This document shows positions 1-11,069 of a DNA stretch of 64,000 nt, piece by piece. Below the pieces are notes generated by a model that worked only from the letters and a program-made list of their open reading frames with translations, did no database searches and was not told the origin of the DNA. This stretch comes from Trema orientale (lineage: Eukaryota; Streptophyta; Magnoliopsida; Rosales; Cannabaceae): contig JXTC01000037.1 in the NCBI GenBank assembly GCA_002914845.1, positions 1,123,581-1,187,580 on the forward strand. Direction: 5' to 3'. Within the stretch, counting starts at the first letter, position 1. Each line of letters begins with the position of its first letter. A program made the translations under genes and the position numbers.

Positions 1-37
1 TGCATATCAATTTATTAACAAGTCTTTGCATTTACAG

Positions 38-430
38 ATAAAGCAATAGTACCAAAGTCAGTAAATGAAATAAAACTCATACATGCGGGAAAAGTTCTAG
101 AGAACAGGAAGACACTTGCGGAGTCCAGAATAACATTTGGTAACGTACCTGGTGAAGTCATTACCATGCATGTCCTGGTACAGCCCACTATAGCTAAAAA
201 GAAGACAGGTATATGTTCATTCTATCCTTTCTTTACTTCCTAAAGTAGAATAATGACGCTTGTTGATCGTCGCTAGCTATGTTGAATTTTTAAGCCTTCC
301 AAAACTGAAACGAGGCTCAACATTTATTCCAGCCTTTCATTTCTTACCTCCTATCTTTGGTTGGGTTTGTGCAGATAAAAACCAGGAAGATATGCAAAAG
401 ACAAATTCATGTTCGTGTACGATTCTTTAA
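38..430 (+). CDS. MUB: Membrane-anchored ubiquitin-fold protein, last two exons (partial)
   Basis: Two 3' exons are visible, 38-208 and 375-430, joined by a GT-AG intron; upstream exons lie outside the window. The first exon encodes the second half of a ubiquitin fold, including the stretches VNEIKLIHAGKVLEN and ITMHVLVQP, which match MUB proteins. The last exon encodes a short hydrophilic tail ending CSCTIL before TAA at 428-430. The CTIL end is a CaaX box; a final Leu normally directs geranylgeranylation, and the extra Cys two residues upstream could be palmitoylated. MUBs sit on the plasma membrane and bind the back side of group VI ubiquitin-conjugating (E2) enzymes. The family call rests on the fold segment plus the prenylation tail. 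Which MUB paralogue it is cannot be decided. Confidence 0.9.
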
Positions 431-1379
431 TCCGAGGAAACTTTTTTCTTTTTTTTTTTAGCTGCCATTGCCCATTGATTACATTTTTTCTCTTCAAAAC
501 ACCCCTTCTTGATATTGATGTTTCCCCTGGTGAAGCAAAACAATAATGATCTGTGCAGCATCTCTAATCATATGTGAGTTGCAATCTACTGTTACCCGAT
601 TCATAGTAATTCATCAGAATGAACTTCAGACTATCAAAGTTCTGTGCGTATAAGCTGACAGATTACCTTTTTGTAATTTGCACTACCTTACTTTGATGGT
701 GTCAGAAAGCCTCATTGATTTTCTGTGTTTGTATAGACTGGAATTTTTTCTTTGGCTCTACGGAAACGGAATCGTATTCACTCGCAAGTTATCTACTTTT
801 GAAGTTTTCTTATTCACTCGGATTTCAGTATGTTTGCTTTTTTAGTAAACTTAGGGGTATTAGAAATTAGTTTACTAAACAACTATTCATTCGTAAATTG
901 TGTTGTTAACTTTCTTTTACCAAAAATAATAGTATAAATTAATTATTGAAAAAGTCAATACAAATTGTCATATGATCATCTGCCCCAAATTCAAATTTGA
1001 CCAATTTGCTGGCGTTGATTGATTGTCCTTTTTTTTTAAAAAAAATATGATTTTATATGGTTGGTGTTATTACAACATTGAGTCTTCACTTTAATCGTTA
1101 GCATCCTCTCCATTTACAAATTAAATGAGACTTTTTTTTTCCCGAAAGAGAAACCGTGGTTTCGTATGAAGAGAGATTTAAACTTCGAATCCGAGTATCA
1201 AGTCTGAACTCTTTGGAAATAAAATAAATATAGAGAAATTATCAGCAGGGAAATTTGCTAAAATATTCTTTCCCATTTGGCTTTTACCTAGCTTTAAAGC
1301 TTTAAAATAATTGACGATATAGCTGCGAGCAATTATCCTTTTGCCCAATTTTTAGAGCATCGTTTAGTCACGAAGTTTT
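431..1379. other. 3' UTR of the MUB gene and AT-rich intergenic DNA
   Basis: No coding signal is seen. The first few hundred bases are probably the MUB 3' UTR. The rest is AT-rich DNA with homopolymer runs. Confidence 0.5.
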
Positions 1380-1446
1380 AACTCAACAATATTATCAAGT
1401 ATTGTCAGAGACAAAGTCAAGATTGACTTGATAACATTGTTGAGTT
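1380..1446. repeat. Short imperfect hairpin
   Basis: The arms 1380-1399 and 1427-1446 are 20 bases each and pair at 19 of 20 positions, separated by a 27-base loop. It could be a remnant of a small MITE or a foldback transcript. Nothing shows that it is expressed. Confidence 0.55.
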
Positions 1447-2534
1447 GTACTCGATAAAGGCTATTTTAGTCTTTAAATTAAGTTTATAACTTAAAATAGG
1501 CTAGTACTTAATTAATGGTGATTTTCCATTAATACTAATAAAAGATAATAAAAAAATAAAAAAAGAAAACTAAAATCTCTAAACTAACAAGTGGACATAC
1601 CTATAAAAAAAATTGTCATTAAGCTTTAAATTAATAAATAAGATATTTACTGATTGGGAAATTCTAAAAATCATCACCATTTGGTCTTTGTATATTTACA
1701 ATCTTAATTTTACGTAAATTACAAACTTACCTATAGTTAGAATTACCAAAAAAGACAATTTAATAATTGAACTTACCCATTGTGGATTTATAGTAAAAAT
1801 TGAACCCAACAACACCCATAAAAGAAAAAATTAAAAAAAATAAAAATAAAACTTGTGAAATCACTTATGCCCTGAAAGAAAGTTATCATTTCACCGTTCA
1901 AAAGTCATCCAAAAAATTAACAATAGAGCAACAATATTTCATAGAGAAAGAAGTGGTGTTATTTTGTTTTTAAGAAAACCTCATTGAACTAAAAAGAATA
2001 GAAAAGATTCAAATCTAATTATCATTTTGCTTCTATATATATACATAATACGCGAGTTATATTCCTATCTCCTTTCATTCTCAGCTATCATCAGATATTC
2101 TATAATTTCAAAATAATAATTTAATAAAAGAACAAATTAATCCTATGTATATAAATACTTTTCATGCATTATCTAGAAATGTATGTCTTTATCAATAAAA
2201 GTTTTCATATTGTTTTCTTTTTCCTTCTCTCTGGAAAGAAATTGTAAAATGTATACAAAAAGTGAAAAGAAAACAGATAAAAACAAAACAAAACTAATTA
2301 AGAGGAGCAATTTTAAAGGTAAGAGACATGAATGTACCAAAAAAAAAAAAATGAAGAAGGTATTTTGGAATATAAAGAATGTACAAAGAAATTAAAAAAA
2401 AAAAAATTGATTATTGTTTTGTGATGTAAAAAGAAACTGAATGTATATTGTTCAACTCTTGGTTGATATTGAACTTCCCTTCCTATTTCCAATTTTAAAA
2501 AGGGGACATACCATGTAAATCTCTTTATTAAATG
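1447..2534. other. AT-rich intergenic DNA
   Basis: No gene is seen. One short frame (2183-2395) is lysine-rich only because the DNA is A-rich; it has no recognisable domain. Confidence 0.5.
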
Positions 2535-3990
2535 ATCGTACTTTTAACTTTTAACTCTTTAGTCTTATAAACTAATACACTAGCTTTTGAAATCCTGCAA
2601 ATTAACGAATTACATCATGAAATTTATAATTCATGCAAACTAATACTATGGTTTTTGAATTCTGCAAACTAATACCCTAATATTTACAATTCCTATAAAT
2701 TAATATTTGACTTTTTTATTATTTTTTTTTAATTTTTTTCATTTTATTTTTATTATTTTGTTTTCACATCTATACCATAAGCAAGTTAAAAGATGAAAAT
2801 ACTCCTCGTTAACTTATTAAAAACGTTTCAACATTAATAAGTTATCTAAAAATGTTTCATAATTAATTTTTTGGCTAACTACAAAAAAGTACAAATAAGG
2901 TGATTTGTGCTGATTGTTTTAATTTATTTTAAATAAGTAATCATCAATTTGACCATCTTTTAAAGTATGTGATAAGAAATGGATAAACTATAAACTATTT
3001 ACAAAATTAGGTTTTTCATTTAATGAAAGATTTAGAATTCCAAAATTACTCCCAACTCAATCCTGATTAAAACTTTTGGACCATGTCAAAAAAGGCAAAG
3101 TGAAAGAGATGCTACTGGGGAAGGTAGCTGACTATATTCGACTGCGATTGAAAATTTTTGACTGTGGTTGATTTTTTGATTAGGGTCAAGATTTTTCGAT
3201 CCCTGGTTGAAAAATGGTTGAAACAACCGAGATTAGTAATCGAAAAACTTCGACCTTAGTCAGACGTAGGTCTGGCTAGGATAGGGTTCATGATCACCGA
3301 TGCTAGCGGGATGCTATAGATGGTGGCCGTAGTAAAAACAGTTTAGAGTTTGTTGAAAAAGAATATATTTAGGGTTGTTAGGGAATGAGATATCCAAATA
3401 ATTCTTAATTTATGTCCTGACAATGATTGTTATTTTTGATAACATTTGCGAATGAATATATATTTTTTTTCATCATGAGGATCTATAAAGATTTTAAGCA
3501 TAAATAAGAGATTTTCAATTCGAATTCCATATTTAGCAGTGAATTTTATGCAATTTATATAAAAATCGTAGATGTTTCTAGAATTTTAAATGTAGAGATA
3601 TAATTTTACACATATCAAAGACATGATTAATTGAAAAAGGGTCAGAATTCATATTTGTTTGTAATGAACATTTTTTATCACTCATTCTATTTTTTTTAAA
3701 TGAAAATTTAAATAAATTAATTATAAAATATTTTTTAGAAATTTTATTAGTGTTTAGCAATTTTTTATTAAATTGATAAGGGCACTATTGTCTTTTTTAC
3801 TATGAAAATCAAGTAACTGGGGATCGCGTGTATAAATTTGCAGGAATTTTAAATATCATGATATTAATTTGCATAATTCAAAATTTATGATGTTAATTTA
3901 AATGATTTCCAAATCAGGTTTTTAATTTACAGAAATTTAAAAAATTAAGATATTTATTTACAGAATTTCAAAAGTCATAAAGTACAGCAA
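2535..3990. mobile_element. Foldback-like DNA element with tandem-repeat inverted ends
   Basis: The left end (about 2571-2711) holds four or five degenerate units of about 30-35 bp resembling TTTGAAATTCTGCAAATTAA. The right end (about 3832-3985) holds a similar array in opposite orientation. The outermost bases also match in inverted orientation (GTACTTT near 2538, AAAGTAC near 3978). Inverted ends built of short tandem units are typical of foldback-type DNA transposons. No transposase is visible, so it is non-autonomous. Part of the interior (about 2945-3060) is similar to DNA at 42410-42530 and 43435-43555. Exact ends and target duplication could not be fixed. Confidence 0.5.
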
Positions 3991-4256
3991 AAAATAGTTT
4001 CGAATGGTTAGTTCCATTGGGAAACTAGGGAGGTAGTAGTTCTTGCGCGCCACGCCACGCCACGCCACGCCACGAAAACGGCGTGTCGTTGAAGAGCTCC
4101 GGAACGGAACTCAGGCTAGGTTTGAATTAAATGACAAAAAAGTCAAAAAAAGTATTGAAGCCCTGAAAACGGTGTCGTATTTGAGTATCTTATATGTGCG
4201 TGCGGCTTCTAATAAATGTAGGGGTGGTTCTATTATATATATTCGGGCTTGTTCGT

Positions 4257-4287
4257 TTCTTCTTCTTCTTCTTCTTCTTCTTCTTCC
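4257..4287. repeat. (TTC)n microsatellite in the MIEL1-like 5' leader
   Basis: About ten TTC/CTT units lie immediately upstream of the start codon at 4298. A five-fold GCCAC repeat lies further upstream near 4047-4073. CT-rich leaders are common in plant 5' UTRs. Confidence 0.85.
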
Positions 4288-4297
4288 AGTTCCAGCC

Positions 4298-6815
4298 ATG
4301 GAGTCAGATTCTGCGTCTCCTCCCAGTCAGAAGCCAAAAGATTCTGGAAAGTTGGAGTACGGGTAAAACTAGCACAAACCCATAAAATAAAAAGGAATAA
4401 AATACAAAAGAAGTTTGCTTATTTTCTCTAATTTATTATTATTATTATTTTTTTAATTTCAAGGTGCGAGCACTATAGGAGACGATGCAAAATTCGAGCC
4501 CCTTGCTGCGACCAAATCTTTTCTTGCCGCCATTGCCACAACGAAGCCACGGTATATAGTGTGTGTATATATATATATATATTCTCTTATATATACATAT
4601 ATGTGTATATGTATCATGTATCTATTTGTAATCTTTGTCTGTATTTATTTGGTTTTTTCAATTGTAGAGCTCGCTGAGCAATCCCAAAGACCGTCATGAA
4701 ATTGTGAGGCACGATGTCAAGCAAGTATGCTTCTTCTCGAACTTTTATTACATGTGAAATCAATCATGATTTTTTTTTTTTTTTTTTTTGATGTTATTGA
4801 TGAGAATATGTTTTTGACATTGTTGTTTCAGGTTGTTTGTTCGCTTTGCAATACTGAGCAACAGGTTACTCTTTATGGTTACTGCGCTGATTTTTTGAAG
4901 AAAAAATAAATAAATAAAGAGAAGAAAGAGATTCATTGGTTGGATGTGTATAATTGTTTTTGATTTGTTTGTGGTCGGGCTAAATTGTAGGTTGCTCAGG
5001 TTTGTTCTAATTGCGGTGTTAATATGGGGGAATATTTTTGTGGCATTTGCAAGTTCTATGATGATGAGGTAAGATATGATATGATGACTTCTTTCTTTTT
5101 ATTACTTGTTTAGGGTACTTGTGGAGGAATATCTCGATTTTGCTATGTTATCTGTTATGGGTTGTAACGTTTCGGAATTCATGTGCGGTTTCTAGATTTA
5201 TAACCCAACTCTGTGATGCCACTCCAGGATAATTAGTTAAGATGTGTAGCATTAATCTTTGATGTAATATATTGCTTGATGTTCAAATGCAGACCAAAAA
5301 GAAACAGTTTCATTGCGATGAGTGCGGGATTTGTAGGTCAGTGAACTGATTTTGTTGCATTTGTCTTCATGCTTTAGTTTCACTTCTGCTGAATATTTGA
5401 TTCTTCTGTCAAAAATTTTGTGTATTGTGATTTTTCAGAGTCGGCGGTCGTGAGAATTTTTTTCACTGTCTGAAGTGTGGTATGCCCTCTTGGACCTAGA
5501 GTTAAGCTCTATTTGCTTAAAGTGATCCTTATTCTTTAAAGCATTGATACATTGATAAAGAGTGCATGTCGATTGTCGCTTATGTAGATTATTTGAACAT
5601 ATTAGATCCCAACATCTCGAAGCTTCGCATAAGATATTGATTATTTTCACTTTTCATGATACTGCTTTTGTGAGTTTCTCTTAGGCTTTCTCTAGCTAAC
5701 AGCCATTATACTGCTTAGGTTCTTGCTATACAGTGAATGTACGTGATAATCACCAATGTGTTGAGAACTCAATGAAGTGCCACTGTCCCGTTTGTTATGA
5801 GGTTTGTGTTCCAACCATGGCTTTGATACTATTTTGATAAATGCAACACTCTGACAACTTTGTATTTTGCTTACAGTATCTTTTTGATTCGGTTAAAGGC
5901 ACAACAATTATGAAGTGTGGACATACAATGCATGAAGAGTGCTATACTGAGATGGCAAAGAAAAATCAGTTGAGTTTCAATTTACTTTAATTTCATATGT
6001 TTTATTCAGTATCTTTTATGAGTACGGTATATATTGTACGTTGTTTGAAATTTTTTTGTTGGATTCATCTTCTAGATATCGTTGTCCCATTTGCTCCAAG
6101 ACCATTTTTAACATGTCTGCAAATTGGAGATTAATGGATGTGGAGGTATAATATTACTTTCCTTGCTATTTTTATCCTGGTCATCATACATCAGTAGTTT
6201 TCTGTGCTGTCATTGGTGGTTTTTGGGTCACTTTTAGGGTCCATGATGTGTAGATTCCATCGTCTATGAAATGGCATTACCAAGGCTAGAATATACATAG
6301 TTATAGTTGTTATATTTTCTGTGTGAACTTTGTCCTTTTAGTGTTGTTTATCTGCTGAAAATGTTAAGAGTAGTGAAAATGACTTCTATTTAATTTGTGT
6401 AGTGTAGTATGTTCCTCGGAGAGATTGTGCCTTTAGTCATGAATTGCAATTGCATCCGGTATTGTAACGTTATTACAAGTTAGCACCTGTATAGCTTGCA
6501 GATACTGAAATGTCCCACATGGATATCAAAGAAAGAGTAGGATGCTGACTTGTGTAACATCTCCTCAACCTCCTTGTTTCACGCCTCACGGCTTCAGTTG
6601 ATATGCTTTCTATCAGATATGCTATGATGCTGTACTAGTAGTTTAGCTTTAGTGTTGGGTCAAAATTTTAGGGCCAACATTATTTATTTCTCATCAGTGA
6701 ATTTGGGGTTAAGGAATCACTTGTTTAGTATTAGGGTTTGTGTCCATATTTGTTGGAACTGATGACATCTAGCTTGTCTAGTGCCTCTCATGAAAGAAGC
6801 AGCCTCACTGGCCCT

Positions 6816-6865
<50 letters not shown>

Positions 6866-7309
6866 GTATGTATATATAACTTTGAAAGTTCCTATTCTGC
6901 ACTAATTGGTATTATTTTTGGGGTGACAGATTGAAGCAATGGATATGCCTGAGGAATATAAATATGAGGTAGCCTCTTCTTTGTCTGTTGGTTGGCCTTG
7001 TTTTCCACTTATATGTCTGTTTGATAAGTGGGTTAATTCCTATCAACGAAGCCTACAATAGTTCCAAATATTCAAAAGTAGTTTACATTATATAACGACT
7101 TAGCAGACTCTTTCTGTGTCGAATAATTTCCTTGATTTCAAGCCAATTGTTCTCCTAAAGATAACATACTTCCCATGGTTTTGGTTTCTTTGCAGGTTTC
7201 AATCCTCTGCAATGATTGTAACACAAAAAGCGAAGTTCCTTTTCACATTTTAGGTCATAAATGCAGCCAATGCAAGTCATACAACACTCGCAGGATTTCG
7301 ACACCTTAG
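4298..7309 (+). CDS. MIEL1: MIEL1-like CHY zinc-finger / RING E3 ubiquitin ligase
   Basis: Twelve exons were read: 4298-4362, 4464-4551, 4668-4724, 4832-4864, 4991-5068, 5293-5336, 5439-5479, 5719-5801, 5877-5968, 6076-6145, 6930-6968 and 7196-7309. All junctions are GT-AG and the sum is 804 bases (267 aa), the usual length for MIEL1. Domain order: short Ser-rich N-terminus; CHY zinc finger from [20 protein letters not shown] finger with CDECGICR and ENFFHC; RING-H2 with [13 protein letters not shown] and CPIC; and a C-terminal zinc ribbon with LCNDC and [12 protein letters not shown]. In Arabidopsis, MIEL1 ubiquitinates MYB transcription factors such as MYB30 and so restrains defence and ABA responses; the same role here is inferred. 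All metal ligands I checked are present. The gene looks functional. Closely related CHYR1/RZPF34 proteins are the main alternative name. Confidence 0.92.
6819..6867. repeat. (CT)n(TA)n microsatellite in a MIEL1-like intron
   Basis: A CT dinucleotide run is followed by a TA run inside the intron between 6146 and 6929. It is a likely length-polymorphic site. Confidence 0.85.
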
Positions 7310-8738
7310 AGTCAACTGATGAAGATCAAAATCACTCAGCAATCAACATATATACAGTCGACTACACAGTAAACATCAAATTTTTGGTTTGCAGAAGACA
7401 TTTTCTTTTCCTACTTAAAAACTACTTGTTACACTTACATTGGTCCTCTTTGATTTTCCCAATTTGGGAGTTAGATCCCCTTCACGCATTACATTCATGA
7501 CAGAAATTTTAGTTGGTTTCATCATATACCTTGACTCGAATATTCCATTTGATTCCATATTTCTATTATTGGTTCAAACCAATTGCTCAATATGTGAACT
7601 CTCTCTGGATTAAATCTTCTTTCGATTAGCTGGGACTATGTCATTGTTGGGGCCAATTTAGTATTGTTATGTTGCTTAAAGAATTTATGATTTTGATTTA
7701 AGTTTGAAGTATAAACTAAAAGCTGAGTTTTTAGCTTCTCAAAGCAACGGATTATGTGCCAATCATTTTTGGAGTCTTACCAAGCAACAGGCTTACAAGA
7801 ACTACTAATTGTAGCTGAAGTTATTTTATAATCAAAATCAAGAATTAGAAAAAAGGAGTTCCTAAAACTGACTCTTAAATGTTGGTGGGACATCGGTTGG
7901 AAGGATGCAGAAGATTCTTGTGACTGCTTTTTCTCATAGAAAAACCTTTAGGTTGATTTGCAAAGCTCGGTGTCCCAAATTTCGAATCAGAGAGAATTAA
8001 GTGTCTGGTGTTTGAGGTGGCTGTAAATATGGATTGAAACCATTCACTTACAGATAAAATACATATACGTGTCAATAATAGACACGAATTGCCTGTATTG
8101 AAAATTGAAGGCATTGTTAATTTAGAACGTTTTCAGGCATTAGGATAAGACAATTCAAAGGTGTATCTCTCAGTCTTGATTCAGCCAAGGCAAGAAGAAG
8201 AAAATGTTTCTCTTTTCCCAAACCCCACTTGGATGAGTCACGAAAATGAAGGGCATGTCTTGTGTAGACATTATCTACTTTTATGACATTAAATGCCCAT
8301 GGTACGCTAGAGGGCCATTCTTGTATGATTAATGATTTCATTTTGGTGAGATGGTATTCATGAATTGGGATCCACACATAACCTATCCTTATTAATATAA
8401 TGACGACAAAAGTGCACAATCCTTTCTTTTTCATGATTCAATTCATGAGACTTTTCTTTCTATAAGCAGAATTCGGCACAATTCCAGCAGCTTCTATAAC
8501 GATAGGCGGGGTGCCCTTTTTATTTTTTATTTTATTTATTTTTTAATTTTAAAGGTCAAAGCTTTTAGAGGTTAAGAGAACAAAATCAAATCACGTTAAA
8601 TTCATTTCATACAAAAGATTGTTAGTGAAACTAGTCATAGCATGCCCTAAATTCCACATCCGATAAATAAATTTGGGCAATTTAGGGGATCGTAGGAAAA
8701 AAGCGGGACTACTATATATATATATATACGGACCATGT
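7310..8738. other. Downstream intergenic region with unassigned frames
   Basis: The first part is the MIEL1-like 3' UTR. On the minus strand two adjacent frames, 8434-8117 (105 codons) and 8114-7875 (79 codons), sit in different phases. Neither resembles a family I know, and neither shows splice or domain support. I treat them as chance frames or the remnant of something unrecognised. Confidence 0.35.
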
Positions 8739-9545
8739 TTCAATGGAGATTTTTGTTTTTGCTCCATTGATGGGTACTTTCATTTGGACCATTGGATTTT
8801 AATCTGATGGTTATAATGATATTAGTAATTTTATCAAAAAATAAAATTCTAATTAAATATTTATGACTTAAAAAATTAGTAACCTATATGTGACCTATGA
8901 GTTGGAATTTTTTTTTTCCAATCCCTTTTTTATTATTTTTTCTTTTTTTCATTCTATTGTTTATTTTTATTAAAAAATAAATAGAAAAACAAGTAACTGT
9001 ATATATATCTAGGTATTTTTTTTTCTAAAGAACTAATTGTATATTAAATTTTTTATTAAAAAATGAGTCTTTTTTTATAATTTCAAAACTAACATTATAT
9101 ATCCCCTAAAAAAAAAAACTAATGTTATGTATATATTCTTAAAAAAAACAACTAACCGTTAATATAAACCTATTAAATACTAATTTTTTATCAAAATTTT
9201 TTCTTAAAAAAATATTCTTTCTTTTTTATAATTTCAAAACTAATATTCCCTTTCATTATAAAAAAAAAACTAACGTTACATCTCATATAAAAACAAAATT
9301 AACATTATTTATATTCTCAAAAAAATTACTTATTCATATTAGTAGCATAATATGTTCAAATTAAATGAAATTTAAAAAATTAAACTTATAAGTTAAAATC
9401 AAAAAAAGAAAAAAAATAAATAAAAAAAAATAATTGAATAAAACATTAATTGATCAAAAATAGATGAAATTACTTGCTATTGTAGGTCATATTCAACTTG
9501 ATAATTTTACCCATCTATGGAGCAAAAACAAAAATCTCCATTGAA
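8739..9545. mobile_element. MITE with 38-bp terminal inverted repeats
   Basis: The ends 8739-8776 and 9508-9545 are inverted copies that match at 37 of 38 bases; the terminus reads TTCAATGGAGATTTTTG. The 807-bp body is AT-rich and includes degenerate repeats built around AACTAACATTAT followed by an A run. There is no coding capacity. A target duplication is not clear because both flanks are TA-rich. The near-identical ends suggest a fairly young insertion. Confidence 0.8.
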
Positions 9546-11069
9546 TATATATTATCAACAAGCTAATTAATTAAACCATTGATATGGAATATTTTAAATT
9601 CAAATATATTTATCATTTATGTAAATTTTGGTTTCTCATTTTAGATGAGAAACTTGTTCAGGACTGTGCCACACACAAGCCCAAATGCCTACTTGCACGT
9701 ACTGTAAATATTAATTTTTTTTCACTCAATTTATTTGAAATGAGTATGGTTCTATAAGGTGTTTGTCTCTACATTTTAAGGTTTCGACAGGCTCAAAAAC
9801 TAAATATCGTTACTTAATAATTACTACATTTCTGGTTTTGCATTCGATTGGTCGAAAATATTTCACAGGAATGGAGCGAAAATTGTATTTCGGAATTTTT
9901 TTATTTTTTTTTGGGGGGCGCAAATATTTTGGAACATTGACTTGCTCACATGATAAGTAAGACTACATACATTTTTAACAGCATCGAAGCAATGAGCTTT
10001 TATCATATGTCGATTTGATAAAAATTCCTCGGCGTTTAATCTAGACAATAATAATGGTTGGAAATCTCGAGAATGAGATCAAAACTTCACCTAATGGCAG
10101 TTCGGAAGTAGGTGATAATTGATATAAAAGGTGGGCTCAATCCACATAAAGGTGATGTCCTTTTTTGCTATCTTATCACGTAGAAACTATAATAAAATAC
10201 TTTGTAAGTCTAGCACAATCTAACTATGAGAAACTTTCGTCAAAAAAAAAAAAAAAAAAAAAAACTAAGAGAAACAAATTAATGGTGAATTATAGTAATA
10301 TTTACAATAATAATAATAATAATAATAATAATTGACATATAAATCATGCCGTTTATTCAATGGTGTCTAGGGCTACTTTTATGTTTATTTCTAAGAATGT
10401 ATCGATATATTTCTAAATTATTAAAATTTTTAATATTATTCTCAGACATTAAAATCGTCATTCTTTGAGGCAAATAAAGAAAAGAGTAATGATAAAAATA
10501 CTAAAATTTTATATAAAAAATTTACACTAATGATATGAGATGTATTTCAATCATTTTTTATTTTAAAATAAAATTATATTATTTAAAATTATGTAATTAA
10601 AAATGATATATTATATGTGTAAATTTTTTGTGCAAAATTTTGATATCTCAACTTTTTATTTTTAAAGAAATTAGTGCCTCAATCTTTACTATTGAGTTCA
10701 AACATAAAATGAACCAAATTTCTAAACGCACGGTCCTCTCTCGCATTAAAATAATTTTGACTAACCCCTTCACCATTCTACGTGGAGGGGGAAAAAAAAA
10801 ATAAAAATAAAGAGAAGGAGATTAAAAAAAAAAAAAAAAAAAGAATTTTAAGATACTTCTTGCGCAGCAAGTAACGCGACTTGAGATTTTTTCTTTCGTC
10901 CCTTGTATTTATTATGGATGAACGAATATGCATCAGCTTTTGTTATTTGAGATTTTTTTTTTTTTTAAAAAAAAAAATAAGGAAAAAAAATCTCTCGTCC
11001 TTCTCATGACTGGCTCTGAGAGTACTTAAAAACGACACTGAACTGGCATCGGAATCAGAAACGACAACA
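9546..11069. other. Intergenic region and CONSTANS-LIKE upstream DNA
   Basis: AT-rich DNA with poly-A tracts near 10242 and 10824, an (AAT)n run near 10300-10332, and the small MITE listed separately. The last few hundred bases should hold the CONSTANS-LIKE promoter, but no specific element can be defended. Confidence 0.5.
10487..10653. mobile_element. Small hairpin MITE
   Basis: The arms at about 10491-10536 and 10605-10649 are imperfect inverted copies sharing AAAAAATTTACAC and CAAAATTTT-type blocks around an AT-rich centre. Total length is about 165 bp with no coding capacity. Family not assigned. Confidence 0.55.

Noticed and set aside
4043-4366. 107-codon frame starting upstream of the MIEL1-like start codon
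   Set aside because: It covers the CACGC and TTC repeats of the 5' leader; MIEL1 homologues start at the ATG at 4298, which has a good context.
7875-8434. Two adjacent minus-strand frames of 79 and 105 codons
   Set aside because: They are in different phases, match no known family and have no supporting splice or promoter signals.
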